This document shows positions 33,963 through 43,181 of a stretch of DNA of 64,000 bases, piece by piece. The position numbers and the translations under genes are program-made. Under the pieces are notes generated by a model that saw nothing but the letters and a program-made list of their open reading frames with translations, was not told the origin of the DNA and did no database searches. The number at the start of each line of letters is the position of its first letter. The stretch's first letter is position 1. Origin of the DNA: Leptonema illini DSM 21528 (GTDB taxonomy: Bacteria > Spirochaetota > Leptospiria > Leptospirales > Leptonemataceae); NCBI RefSeq assembly GCF_000243335.1, contig NZ_JH597773.1:1509989-1573988 (forward strand), given 5' to 3'.

Positions 33963-35987
33963 TTACGCTTCACCCAGGATTGCCGCCATATTTTTACCGA
34001 TCACCTTTTCCAGTCTGGCCGCCTCTTTGCTTAAAGCCGAAAACTCATCGTGCATGGAGGACAGGTCTGACAGGAACTCTTCTTCGGTCTTGCCGTCTTC
34101 CTCGATGACGACGCCTACGTATCGCCCCGGATTAAGAGAGTAATCCTGCTCGGCAATCTCGGCCTGTGTTGCTGCCTTACAGAGCCCGGTCACGTCGGTG
34201 TAGGCGGCGTCCGGAAAGCGTTCCTGAAGCCACGCAATATGGGTAAAGAAATACTCAGTAGAACGAATCTCGCTATGAAGGAGTTCCAAGCTTGATTTCA
34301 GGGTCTTATGCGATTTAGCATCCTTGCCCTTCTTCTCAATACGTCGAACCCTTCCGTCAACATCTTTCAACAGAACATGCAAACTCTCAAAGAAGGGACG
34401 GTAACCACCTGCCAGCTTCCTCTGAGCATCGTTCGTCTTTTCAACGTCTTTCAGTTTTACGATTTTTTCGTAGTCGGAGTATTTCTTTAGAAGAGACTTT
34501 ACTTCTTTGACAATGCCCGAAAAATCCGGTACATCCTTCTCTCCTTCAGCCTTTAAGAATTCTTGAACCCTTCTGGCGACTTCCTGAATGCCGGACTCAT
34601 GCTGCAATAGCCCCGCATTCCCATCAGCGAAATACGCATGAATCAATTGAACGAACGACTCCCTGTTCCCGCGATAGAGTCGGCTAATGCAGGCAAGGTT
34701 CTGGATCTGCTCTTTGCTGAATTCGCGATGGGCACGGTCGATCTGCGTGAAGACATTCCGTGCATCGACGAAGAGGATGCGCTCGTCTTTCTTGGCTTTA
34801 TCGAAAAACCAGAGCGTGGCCGGCAACGTTACCGTATAAAACATATTCGACGGTAGAGTGACCATTGCGTAGATCAGGTTCTTCTCAATCAGTGTTTTAC
34901 GAATATCGGCTTCGCTATGCCGTGCATCCGAAGCGGAGTTAGCCATAACAAGCCCCGCTCTGCCTTTCGGGCTTTTCCCTTTTACGAGTGAAGTGGCAAA
35001 CAGGTTAATCCACAGGTAGTTCGCATTGGGAACCGTTTTGTTCTCTTTTGATTTCGTCTTATTCTGTGGAACGCCGTATGTGTTGAAGCGCCTGTCGGCC
35101 TTGACGCGAGCCAGAGCGACATCGTCGACATTAAACGGCGGATTTGCCAGTACATAGTCAAACTTTTCAAAGCTTTGAAAGGGATCTTCGTAGTAGGAGT
35201 TCGCCTGTCGCACATCTCCGCGGATGCCGTTCACGGCAAGGTTCATTCGTGCAAGTTTAACCGTTTCAAGGGTCTTTTCCATTCCCGACACGAAAAGGTC
35301 GTCCTTGTTACCGGCGTGCCTTTCTATATAGCGACCTGACTGAACGAACATACCGCCGGACCCACAGGCCGGATCAAACACAGTACCGCCTACGGGCTCA
35401 AGGATCTCCACCATCAACTGAACAACGGAACGCGGAGTAAAGAACTCCCCGCCGCTCTGTCCTTCGGCAAGGGCAAACTTGCCCAGAAAGTATTCGTAGA
35501 TCTGACCAAAGAGATCAGCGTCTGTATCGCGCGGAATATCGGCAAAGGTTTGTAATAGGCGTTTCGGAATCTCACGTTGTTCCGGGCGTCGAACAAGTCT
35601 AAAGTACTCCTCCTGGGGCAAAACACCTTCAAGCTCGGGCTTGAATTCCTCGATCGACTTCATAGCCTCTTTCAAAGCAGCGGCGATGTCTTCTTCATCG
35701 GGCAGATTTAAGAGGTAATCATATCGAGCGTTGTCGGGCAGATAAAAGCCACACTTGGCTATTGCAATTTCGTCAATCGGTTTCGACGCTCTTCGGCCAG
35801 ATCCCTTCTCAAATTCAGATAGGATTGCCTTTTCATGACGTGTGTAGATATTATCAGCAAAACGTAAAAAAATAATTCCCAGAACCGGCGTGACGTACTC
35901 CGAAGACTTCAGGTCCGAATTCGCTCGCAAATCATCGGCGGCTTTCCAGAGGTCATCTTCCAGCTTTTTCAACTCAGCGGCGTTCAT
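33963..35987 (-). CDS. hsdM: Type I restriction enzyme, M (N6-adenine methyltransferase) subunit
   Basis: A 674-residue HsdM. The N-terminal helical domain starts MNAAELKKLEDDLWKAADDL; the S-adenosylmethionine motif VFDPACGSGGMF is near 205 and the catalytic motif LANPPFNVDD near 283. The C-terminal 200 residues form a long charged helical extension (LLKKYSDYEKIVKLKD and others) that gives this protein more length than the classic 520-530 residues. The methyltransferase marks adenines in the target read by HsdS. It is first in the operon; the 172-bp gap to the divergently arranged upstream rod gene must contain the promoter, for which I see no clear boxes. Confidence 0.94.
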   Translation of the reverse strand: MNAAELKKLEDDLWKAADDLRANSDLKSSEYVTPVLGIIFLRFADNIYTRHEKAILSEFEKGSGRRASKPIDEIAIAKCGFYLPDNARYDYLLNLPDEEDIAAALKEAMKSIEEFKPELEGVLPQEEYFRLVRRPEQREIPKRLLQTFADIPRDTDADLFGQIYEYFLGKFALAEGQSGGEFFTPRSVVQLMVEILEPVGGTVFDPACGSGGMFVQSGRYIERHAGNKDDLFVSGMEKTLETVKLARMNLAVNGIRGDVRQANSYYEDPFQSFEKFDYVLANPPFNVDDVALARVKADRRFNTYGVPQNKTKSKENKTVPNANYLWINLFATSLVKGKSPKGRAGLVMANSASDARHSEADIRKTLIEKNLIYAMVTLPSNMFYTVTLPATLWFFDKAKKDERILFVDARNVFTQIDRAHREFSKEQIQNLACISRLYRGNRESFVQLIHAYFADGNAGLLQHESGIQEVARRVQEFLKAEGEKDVPDFSGIVKEVKSLLKKYSDYEKIVKLKDVEKTNDAQRKLAGGYRPFFESLHVLLKDVDGRVRRIEKKGKDAKSHKTLKSSLELLHSEIRSTEYFFTHIAWLQERFPDAAYTDVTGLCKAATQAEIAEQDYSLNPGRYVGVVIEEDGKTEEEFLSDLSSMHDEFSALSKEAARLEKVIGKNMAAILGEA

Positions 35988-36159
35988 ATCGTCTCAACTA
36001 CCCTTACCGGACTGCTTCCAGTGCATTGGCCGCCCTGTCAGGGCAGCCTCTATCGAACGCAGGATTCTGAATCCCGCCTGTCCGTCAAGATAACACAGGG
36101 GTGGGACGACCGCGCAGGCAGCCGACTTTTCAAATCAAAGATGAGGGTGAAGAATTCGC

Positions 36160-37020
36160 CTATCGCGCCACTTCATTTATCAGCTTGCCGAGCAGCGCAT
36201 CATGCGTCGTCACCGACTTCTGATTCGCCTCGTATTCACGCTGCACCTCGATCATCTTCGTCATCTCGCGCACGATATTGACGTTCGAGGCTTCGAGGAA
36301 TCCCTGTAAAACAAGGGGCTCCTGATCGGGCTTGAATTCAAGCATCGGTCCCGATTCGGGCGTTACGGTAAAGAAGCTGTTGCCTTCTTTCTTGATCTCA
36401 CGGGGAAACTCCACCGTGCGGATCTTGATCTTATCGAGCAAAACGGGATCTTCCCAGCGGTTCTGCGTTTCGTTTGTGCCGGCCTCGGCCTCGTTGCCGA
36501 TGCGGCGGTTAATCCAGACCTCGCCGTTATCCTTCACGGTCCAGTTCCAGCGGGCGACCTGTATAGGTCCTTTTTCTCCCATCAGAGGGAATCCTTCCGG
36601 AGTGACAAGATAGCCTTCTTTATTCAAAACAAACGAGCCGTTGCGGCTGAGGCGTTCGCCGCGATCCGTTTGAACTACAAAGAAGGCGGGGCTTTCTTTG
36701 CCGCGGTCATCGAGCATCAGGTCAAAGGGATTGCCTGTCGTCTTCACCGCTCCCTGTTCGAAGCGCGTATAGCTTTCGTTGAACTCCACACCCGTTCCCA
36801 GCTTACCGACCATCGGAGCGAGATCAAAGCTGCCCATCGGCGTCCATCCCAGCCCGTCTTCGCGGGTGCGCTGAAGCAGCAGCTCGGGAAAGGACTTAAA
36901 GATGGCGTCGTCGGCCTTGAAGCCGGTGCGATCGACGTTGGCCAGGTTATTCGAGATCACGTCCATCTTATACTGGTTCATGATCATGCCGGTGGAGGAT
37001 GTGTAGATGCCCCTTAACAT
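36160..37020 (-). CDS. Flagellar basal-body rod protein, FlgF/FlgG family
   Basis: A 286-residue rod-type protein. The N-terminal motif [13 protein letters not shown] with [18 protein letters not shown]-type (here [18 protein letters not shown]) is the FlgF/FlgG/FlgE signature, and the C-terminal block [20 protein letters not shown] with [11 protein letters not shown] is the matching second half. Such proteins make the rod that crosses the periplasm. Which of FlgF or FlgG (FlhO/FlhP in Borrelia terms) is meant cannot be settled here; the lack of the long FlgE middle rules out the hook. The ATG at 37020 matches the family start; a GTG at 37044 is upstream. It stands alone, next to the hsd island. 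Confidence 0.9.
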   Translation of the reverse strand: MLRGIYTSSTGMIMNQYKMDVISNNLANVDRTGFKADDAIFKSFPELLLQRTREDGLGWTPMGSFDLAPMVGKLGTGVEFNESYTRFEQGAVKTTGNPFDLMLDDRGKESPAFFVVQTDRGERLSRNGSFVLNKEGYLVTPEGFPLMGEKGPIQVARWNWTVKDNGEVWINRRIGNEAEAGTNETQNRWEDPVLLDKIKIRTVEFPREIKKEGNSFFTVTPESGPMLEFKPDQEPLVLQGFLEASNVNIVREMTKMIEVQREYEANQKSVTTHDALLGKLINEVAR

Positions 37021-37093
37021 AAGTACAGTATCGGACGATTTCACTTGAAGCGAGAAAAAATATGCCGATGATGGATGCAGGTTTCTCAGAGTG

Positions 37094-38248
37094 ATGACGC
37101 AGTATTTCTTTTCCTGTGGAGCGGGCTCGCATCAGCTGCCGCTTCTTCTGGCCGCCCGCAGCCTGGGCCTCGGTGTGGCCGCCGCCGATCTGAACGAGGC
37201 GGCTCCGGGCTTTGAGCTAACCGACCGCTCTTTTGTCAGTTCGATTCTCGACCGTACCGCTCTCATCGATGCCATCGAAGGCGACGACGACCTTCGCCGC
37301 CATCTTGCCGGGGTCGGATGCCGTTCGTATGGCAAGGCCGTTGAGATCGCCGCATCGCTGGCGCGACATTTCTCGTTGCCGGCAAATCCGCATCGGTCGC
37401 TTCGCTTCTTTCGTAACAAAGCCCTATACAAAAAGACGATGCAGGACTGGCAGATCCCTGTGCCTGCCGACGTAAAGCATCCGGCAAAGTATATCGTGCG
37501 TCCGGCCGACGGACATGCGAAAGAAGGCCTGCAGATCGTCGAGCTGCCCGAGTCTCTTCTGGCCGAGACGTCTCCTGCGAAATCAATTACGAAGCCCTCA
37601 GCAAGGCCGTTCATCGAGCCGTTTATCGAAGGCAGCGAGTGTATTCTGCTTGGATTGATCGTGCAGGGAACGTTTTATCCGGTGCTTTTAAGCGATCGGT
37701 TCCGCAACGCCGACTTCTCGGATCGCATGCACGTCTTTCCGTCATCGCTTCCGGGCGGCGTGCGCTATGAGATGGTCGAACACTGTCGCCGCATCGTGCG
37801 TCGCAGTGGCCTTGAAAACGGCCCCTTTCTCGCCGAGTTCATCGTCGCCGGCAACACGCCCTACCTTGTCGAATGCGCCCCAGAAGTCGGAGGCGAGTTT
37901 CTTGCCGACGATATGATTCCTGCCGTTACAGGCCTGCCCTATTTCGAGATGCTGGTGCATATCTACTGCGGCACCGACAGCGAGCGCATGCGGCGTCTCT
38001 TAATCGAGCATCTGGAGCGAGAACGCTCGCAGGCGATGGTCATCGGCTTTCTACCGCCGACCTCTGCCGATGCAGGTCCGCTGCTCTTCTCGCCCTCGCT
38101 CTACCGACATCCGGGCTTTTACTCCGCACGCCCCCTGCCTGTTCTACCGGGTCAGAGGCCTAACGCAAGGCGCCCCGGCGTGATCGCCCTCACGGGTCAT
38201 GTCTCGGAGCGCGACAGACTGATGCAAGACATGGAAGGCTTTTTGTGA
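37094..38248 (+). CDS. ATP-grasp domain protein
   Basis: A 384-residue protein with an N-terminal PreATP-grasp Rossmann part ([20 protein letters not shown]) and an ATP-grasp ligase domain. Features: [37 protein letters not shown] (the nucleotide lysine region), [17 protein letters not shown] and the metal site [20 protein letters not shown]. Members join a carboxylate to an amine or thiol using ATP. The substrate is unknown. It ends in a 4-bp overlap (GTGA) with a SAM methyltransferase, so the two act together, perhaps in making or decorating a small molecule or cell-surface compound. Confidence 0.85.
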   Translation: MTQYFFSCGAGSHQLPLLLAARSLGLGVAAADLNEAAPGFELTDRSFVSSILDRTALIDAIEGDDDLRRHLAGVGCRSYGKAVEIAASLARHFSLPANPHRSLRFFRNKALYKKTMQDWQIPVPADVKHPAKYIVRPADGHAKEGLQIVELPESLLAETSPAKSITKPSARPFIEPFIEGSECILLGLIVQGTFYPVLLSDRFRNADFSDRMHVFPSSLPGGVRYEMVEHCRRIVRRSGLENGPFLAEFIVAGNTPYLVECAPEVGGEFLADDMIPAVTGLPYFEMLVHIYCGTDSERMRRLLIEHLERERSQAMVIGFLPPTSADAGPLLFSPSLYRHPGFYSARPLPVLPGQRPNARRPGVIALTGHVSERDRLMQDMEGFL

Positions 38249-38895
38249 ATCTACGAACCCCCTGGAATCGACACTATCAGACCGAGAAATCGCGCCAGCT
38301 GTATCCCGATGAGAATCTCGTACGCCTGCTTGCAGCAGCTCGAAGCGAACTCAATCCAGAGAACGCATCGGCCCTGGACTACGGCTTCGGCTCGGGTCGT
38401 CATTTGTATCTTTTACAGGAGATGAGATTCGGCCGCATCGCCGGCTGCGAGATCAGCGAAGTCGCCTGTGAACAGGGCCGCCAGTCGTTTCCTGAAATGG
38501 ATCTGCGGCTTGTAACCGAGGCCGAGATTACCGGGGCTGTCATTACCGAGGCCGAGAGCAAACTGCCCTTCGACGATGCAAGCTTTGATGTCATCGTCTG
38601 CTGGGGCGTGCTTCATTATCTCTCAGACTCCGGACGCATGCGTCTGCTTGAAGAGTTCTCGCGATTGTTAACGCCCCGCGGCCTTTTTGTCGGGACGCTT
38701 CGCTCAAATCGAGATACGCACTTCGCGCATTCCGACGTTTCCGATGCAAGTATGACGCTTTTCTCAGAAGAGGATGCGCGGACGCTGCTCGACCGCTTCT
38801 TTAAAGACGTGGAGCTCGGCCACATGGAACGAACTCCGATTGGAAAGCTTGACCAGCGCATCGCTCACTGGTTCTTTCGCGCACGGCGGAGTTGA
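38245..38895 (+). CDS. Class I SAM-dependent methyltransferase
   Basis: A 216-residue methyltransferase with motif I ALDYGFGSGRHLYLL, motif II/III IAGCEISEVACEQG and motif IV DVIVCWGVLHYLSDS, then RGLFVGTLRSNRD. The fold is complete, but the acceptor cannot be read from the sequence. It starts at a GTG that overlaps the ATP-grasp stop, so the two genes are translationally coupled. The stop codon lies inside the first of the palindromes at 38893-38907. Confidence 0.88.
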   Translation: MNLRTPWNRHYQTEKSRQLYPDENLVRLLAAARSELNPENASALDYGFGSGRHLYLLQEMRFGRIAGCEISEVACEQGRQSFPEMDLRLVTEAEITGAVITEAESKLPFDDASFDVIVCWGVLHYLSDSGRMRLLEEFSRLLTPRGLFVGTLRSNRDTHFAHSDVSDASMTLFSEEDARTLLDRFFKDVELGHMERTPIGKLDQRIAHWFFRARRS

Positions 38896-39095
38896 GAATA
38901 TTTCTCAGTTCGCCCATAGCACAGCTAACCCTATCTGAGATTCGATTTCAGAACATATCTCAAATCGATATGAGCTATGACTGTGCCTGATTTAGAGCCT
39001 TTCTAAGCGCGAGTCAGAAATCTATGATTGATTGATGAGGCAAACTATTCTGCTAACATAGAATTGTAAGCGATTTTTAATAGGCTTGAAAGCCT
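38893..39095. promoter_or_regulatory. Cluster of short inverted repeats upstream of the ODP-SpoIIE gene
   Basis: The 224-bp gap before the phosphatase gene holds several palindromes: TGAGAA-TAT-TTCTCA (38893-38907), TCTGA/TCAGA arms spaced by 9 bp near 38934-38952, CATATC-TCAAATC-GATATG (38954-38972), and AGGCTT-GA-AAGCCT (39082-39095), which sits close to the start. The first three share the TGAG/CTCA core. They could be operator sites; no protein that would bind them is adjacent. Confidence 0.35.
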
Positions 39096-39119
39096 GCCCT
39101 TTGCGCCGAAAATGACTGT

Positions 39120-41189
39120 ATGAGCCCGACTGACCTTGAAGCTTTTCGAAACGAGCGGGGGTCCATCGACTTCAGCCGTCCGGTTGAAATCGCTCCTGAT
39201 ATCTTCTGGGTGGGTAACGTTCTTGAAAACGACCCCTTTCAATGCCATCCCTACTTCATTCGCAACGGAAAGAACTCCGTGCTTATCGACCCGGGCTCGA
39301 TGCTACAGCTCGAAAAGATCATCGAGAAGATCACGATGGCCTGTGATCTTTCTGACGTTCGCTACATTATTCTGCATCACCAGGACCCCGATCTCTGCGC
39401 CGCCGTGCCGCATCTCGAAAAGCTGATCAAGCGGCCCGATCTCGAGATCATCACACACAGCCGCATGTCGGTTCTGATCAAGCATTACGGCATCGACGCT
39501 CCTTATTATAATATCGATCAGCATAACTTCGTCATCGACGCCGGCGGGCGCACGCTTCGTTTTTATACGACGCCTTACTGTCATTCGCCCGGCGCCTTTG
39601 TCACCTATGATGAAACGTCGAAGGTGCTTTTTTCGTCTGACATTTTCGGCGGTCTTGAGGATTCCTGGCATTTCTATGCCGACGAGAACTATTTCAAGAG
39701 CATAGAAGGCTTTCACATGGCCTACATGCCCAGCCGCGATATTCTGAACTATGCTCTTCGCAAGATCGAGGCCCTTGATCTTGAGCTCATCGCTCCGCAG
39801 CATGGCTCGGTCATCCGCAAGCCCTATATCGCACCGCTCATCGAGCAGATGAAGCAGATGGAATGCGGCCTCTATATCGATCGCAAATACGGCAAGGATC
39901 TTCTTCGCACCATCGAAAAGCTGAACAATCTGCAGACGGAGTTCGAGGTTTCGCTCGACGAGATCAAGAATCTCAAACGGCGCCAGGACGGAGACTACTT
40001 CCTCACCTCGTTGCTCATGCGACCGCTGCTCAAGAACTTTAACAAAAGCGACGACGTAACGACGGATTTCGTCATCATACAGAAAAAGTCGTTTCTATTT
40101 AAGGATCGCCATTACCAGCTCGGCGGCGACCTCTGCGTCAGCGGCAACATGCTCTTCAACGGGCAGCGCTTTACCCTGTTCTTTAACGGCGATGCGATGG
40201 GCAAGTCCGTACAGGGAGCGGGCGGCGCCCTTGTGATGGGAACGGTGCTTAACTCTATCATCGCACGCTCGGCGGGTAACGATCGATCGCTTGACGTCGC
40301 TCCCGAACAATGGCTGCGCGAAACCTACGACGAGATACAGACGCTTTTTCTGTCGTTTGACGGGGCGATGATGGTTTCGGGCATCCTCGGCCTTCTCAAT
40401 GAAGAATCGGGCGAGCTGCTCTTTGTAAACGCCGAGCATCCGTTCCTGATCCTCTATCGTAACGGACAGGCACAGTTCATCGACGAAGAGCTTACGCTGC
40501 GCAAGTTCGGTAGCCCATCGGAGCTCGACTTCTTTATTCACAGCTTTCAACTGCAACCGGGCGACGTTCTTATCTCGGGATCAGACGGCAAAGACGACCT
40601 AAATTTACGGCCGGGCGAAACAGTTCCACAGATGAATCAGGACTACCGGCTCATCCTCAAGATCATAGAAAAGTCAAAGGGCAACCTGCGACGTATGGTG
40701 AAATCGATCTTCGCCGTCGGCGAGATCACCGACGACCTTTCTCTTCTGCGTGTAGGCTTCAAAGAGCCGGCGCATAAAAGAGAGCCTCAGGATCTGACCG
40801 ATGATCTGATCTATGAGCTTCAGATCTCTAACCACATCCGTAACCGAAGCTTCTCAAAGGCCCTTGACCTGATGGAAGGGCCGTCTGAAAAGCAGTCTCC
40901 CGAGATCCTCTTTTACAGGGGATTCTGCTTTATTCAGGAAAAACGTTACCTGAAGGCCCTGAAATATCTGACGAGAGCCATCCAGCTCAAGCCCGATTAT
41001 TTCAGAGCCTTGAAGTATGCGGGCATCGCGCATTACCGGCTGGGTAATCTGCGCAAATGTGAGAGCTACTGGAATCAGGCCCGCGCCATCCGGCCCGATG
41101 ATTCTTTAATCGAGAGCAAATACCCCGAGGTCATCAAGCGCCTCGAACGACAGAAGGTGCTTCTTGGCCGCAAGCAGATGAACGAATAA
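39120..41189 (+). CDS. ODP (di-iron oxygen-binding) - SpoIIE phosphatase - TPR protein
   Basis: A 689-residue three-part signalling protein. Residues 20-245 form a metallo-beta-lactamase-fold ODP domain, as in flavodiiron proteins. Its metal set is LHHQDPD (His86, His87, Asp89, Asp91), CHSPGAF (His155), SSDIFGG (Asp174) and PQHGS (His228). A coiled coil (255-290) leads to a SpoIIE/PP2C domain with QLGGDLCV (Asp337) and FNGDAMGK (Asp358), then PGDVLISGSDGKDDL. The last 100 residues hold about three TPR-like helical repeats (YRGFCFIQEKRYLKALKYL, LKYAGIAHYRLGNLRKCESY). It probably senses oxygen or redox state and acts on a phosphoprotein such as an STAS or SiaC protein. No ribosome site is clear; start ATG 39120. 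Confidence 0.85.
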   Translation: MSPTDLEAFRNERGSIDFSRPVEIAPDIFWVGNVLENDPFQCHPYFIRNGKNSVLIDPGSMLQLEKIIEKITMACDLSDVRYIILHHQDPDLCAAVPHLEKLIKRPDLEIITHSRMSVLIKHYGIDAPYYNIDQHNFVIDAGGRTLRFYTTPYCHSPGAFVTYDETSKVLFSSDIFGGLEDSWHFYADENYFKSIEGFHMAYMPSRDILNYALRKIEALDLELIAPQHGSVIRKPYIAPLIEQMKQMECGLYIDRKYGKDLLRTIEKLNNLQTEFEVSLDEIKNLKRRQDGDYFLTSLLMRPLLKNFNKSDDVTTDFVIIQKKSFLFKDRHYQLGGDLCVSGNMLFNGQRFTLFFNGDAMGKSVQGAGGALVMGTVLNSIIARSAGNDRSLDVAPEQWLRETYDEIQTLFLSFDGAMMVSGILGLLNEESGELLFVNAEHPFLILYRNGQAQFIDEELTLRKFGSPSELDFFIHSFQLQPGDVLISGSDGKDDLNLRPGETVPQMNQDYRLILKIIEKSKGNLRRMVKSIFAVGEITDDLSLLRVGFKEPAHKREPQDLTDDLIYELQISNHIRNRSFSKALDLMEGPSEKQSPEILFYRGFCFIQEKRYLKALKYLTRAIQLKPDYFRALKYAGIAHYRLGNLRKCESYWNQARAIRPDDSLIESKYPEVIKRLERQKVLLGRKQMNE

Positions 41190-41229
41190 GCTTCGGGAAC
41201 GGGCCTCACCGACCGATTCTGTTAATGAT

Positions 41230-42093
41230 ATGGAAGGTATGCCGTGCCCCGTCTGCCAGTCGCAGTTTGAGGCCCTCTACGAAATCGAGAGGTTCTCGCC
41301 GCCTCTTGAGATTATTCGCTGCCCTTCGTGCGGTCTGCAGAGGCAGGCAAGATTCCCGGCCGATCTCAGGGCGCTCTACGGCGAAGAATATTATACGGGA
41401 CAGGCCGATTACAGCTACGAAGACGAGCGCCGGCAGGAGCCCTACTACGGCCACGTCTGGAGGGCGCGTCTTCGCACCATTCGCAGGCATGTTCGTCCGC
41501 CGGCCGCTTTGCTCGATGTAGGATGCAGCTTTGGCGGATTTGTTCAGGCGGCAACCAGGGCCGGCTTCACGGCAACAGGCGTCGATCTTTCGGACTATGC
41601 GGTGAGCGAAGGCCGGCGCCGGGGGCGTAACCTGATTCACGGCGATCTTACAGACGTTCGCGGACGATACGACGTGATCACGGCCATCGAAGTGCTCGAA
41701 CATCTGCCCGACCCGGCCGAAACCGCATCGCGCCTTTTTGAGCTTTTACGCCCGGGAGGACTTGTCGTATTACAGACGGCTAACTTTCTCGGTCGGCAGG
41801 CGATAAATGCCGGCGCCGACTATCATTACTATCTTCCCGGTCATCTGTTTTATTATTCGACGTATAACCTGCGCCTGCTTCTCGAACGGCACGGCTTTCA
41901 GCGAGTGCAATTTTATAGAGGCGTCGATTTCGGCCTGCTACCGAAACTGCTGAAGATGCGCGGAAACTTCAAAACGCTCACAGATTACCGGCGCATGATT
42001 CCGACCGCTCTCTATCATCTGAAAAGCCGGATCGCCTTCGGCGACTTTGCGCTCACCTCGTCGATGGTCTGCTACGCCCGAAAGCCTCGCTGA
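41230..42093 (+). CDS. Zinc-ribbon SAM methyltransferase
   Basis: A 287-residue protein that opens with a zinc-binding ribbon (MPCPVCQSQ and IIRCPSCGLQ) followed by YGEEYYTGQADYSYEDE and a class I methyltransferase fold: LLDVGCSFGGFVQ, ATGVDLSDYAVSEG, DVITAIEVLEHLPDP and RPGGLVVLQT. The same architecture is common in methyltransferases acting on sugars, lipids or lipid-linked intermediates in envelope synthesis. It follows the ODP-SpoIIE gene by 40 bp and may be cotranscribed with it. Start ATG 41230, or 41239. Confidence 0.82.
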   Translation: MEGMPCPVCQSQFEALYEIERFSPPLEIIRCPSCGLQRQARFPADLRALYGEEYYTGQADYSYEDERRQEPYYGHVWRARLRTIRRHVRPPAALLDVGCSFGGFVQAATRAGFTATGVDLSDYAVSEGRRRGRNLIHGDLTDVRGRYDVITAIEVLEHLPDPAETASRLFELLRPGGLVVLQTANFLGRQAINAGADYHYYLPGHLFYYSTYNLRLLLERHGFQRVQFYRGVDFGLLPKLLKMRGNFKTLTDYRRMIPTALYHLKSRIAFGDFALTSSMVCYARKPR

Positions 42094-42109
42094 CAATCAA
42101 TCGATATTT

Positions 42110-42187
42110 ATCACCCGGTGATGACCGCGAGTGACGTCGATACAGGATTCCAGGGTCTTTCATGATTAATCATGGATAATCATGGAT
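42110..42187. repeat. Palindromes and a 10-bp tandem duplication in a convergent intergenic gap
   Basis: ATCACC-C-GGTGAT (42110-42122), the perfect 14-bp palindrome CATGATTAATCATG (42161-42174), and two adjacent copies of AATCATGGAT (42168-42177, 42178-42187) lie between the convergent methyltransferase and GerMN genes. Without a T tract they are poor terminators. Confidence 0.5.
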
Positions 42188-42188
42188 A

Positions 42189-43091
42189 TTACAGAGATCT
42201 GTATTCTTCGATCGGACGATCAATATGACGCACAGGCTGCGCCACAGGAATGGCATCTTTGCCGGTCCCAAGCTGCCTGACGACACGCCCATCGACGATG
42301 ATACGCACGCCTTTGATCTCACGGAATTGCAGAAGCGTCAGGCAGAGCTGATCCAGGCGATCCTGCCGGATCGGAGCGCTCATACGATGAACCGATTCGC
42401 TTACATAGACCTCGGCGATGCTGCCATCCATCGTAAGACGTTTCACCTGTAACGAAGCATCAAAGGCGTTTACAAGGCCCTTCTCTTTTGGTGTGGGCCC
42501 CTTCTGTAAAAGCGTAAGGGCCTTCATGGCATCGACGCTTTCAGGCAGGGTGCGGCGAACCTTCATCATCACCGTCTTTCTGCCCTGAAATCCCGGATAA
42601 TAGAGCGTGAGATGCGTCTGCACATGGCCGTCTTTTTTGATCACGGGAAGGACAGGCAGCCTTTCGTCAGCCGCCTGCATGCCATTTTCATCAAGCGAGA
42701 CCTCTTTGAGTTGCAGCTTCGCCTTATCAAGCGTCTGCGTCAGGCCTTTCTTAACGACGCGGGTAGCGTCCCGTGTCAGATCGTCGGCGACCTCTTCAGC
42801 CTGCAGACGCGCCGATTCCGATACGTCTTCGGCCCGCTCTTCGATCTCATCTCGGGCATCTTCCACACCGCGCGTGACGCTCTTTTTTACTTTGCGCTCA
42901 AGAGCAGGACGATGCAGACGATCAAGCCGTTCGGCTTCATCAAGGGCCGATTCGGTCAGCTCGTCGGCCGACAACCGCTCGACGCTGTCAACACCGGCAA
43001 GCTTCAACTGCCGGTCGGACTGATGGTCCAGAAAGACCAGCAGCACGACAACGCTGAACAGGATGAGGATGGTTCGGTTCTCGGTCTCCAT
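42189..43091 (-). CDS. Membrane-anchored GerMN-domain protein
   Basis: A 300-residue protein with one N-terminal membrane helix (TILILFSVVVLLVFL) followed by an extracytoplasmic region. Residues 60-130 are a charged, coiled-coil-like stretch (SADELTESALDEAERLDRL). The C-terminal 130 residues are a GerMN domain: ALTLLQKGPTPKEKGLVNAF and QLCLTLLQFREIKGVRIIVD, as in spore germination and lipoprotein LpqB proteins, here without sporulation. Start ATG 43091 with CGGGA upstream; the longer frame to 43160 runs over the terminator of the gene before it. Function in spirochaetes is unknown; an envelope role is likely. Confidence 0.8.
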   Translation of the reverse strand: METENRTILILFSVVVLLVFLDHQSDRQLKLAGVDSVERLSADELTESALDEAERLDRLHRPALERKVKKSVTRGVEDARDEIEERAEDVSESARLQAEEVADDLTRDATRVVKKGLTQTLDKAKLQLKEVSLDENGMQAADERLPVLPVIKKDGHVQTHLTLYYPGFQGRKTVMMKVRRTLPESVDAMKALTLLQKGPTPKEKGLVNAFDASLQVKRLTMDGSIAEVYVSESVHRMSAPIRQDRLDQLCLTLLQFREIKGVRIIVDGRVVRQLGTGKDAIPVAQPVRHIDRPIEEYRSL

Positions 43092-43107
43092 AATTCCCGG
43101 TACAAGT

Positions 43108-43130
43108 AAAAAGGGGCCGTAGCCCCTTCT
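43108..43130 (-). terminator. Rho-independent terminator after the AURKAIP1/COX24-like gene
   Basis: A 7-bp GC-rich hairpin AAGGGGC-CGTA-GCCCCTT (43111-43128) is followed on the minus strand by five T residues. It lies 54 bp after the small gene stop and 20 bp before the GerMN start, so the GerMN gene needs its own promoter or readthrough. Confidence 0.7.
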
Positions 43131-43181
43131 TTTATCGGCAGTCCGGCAGGAGAAATCCAATACCGGGAATGACTTAACCGA

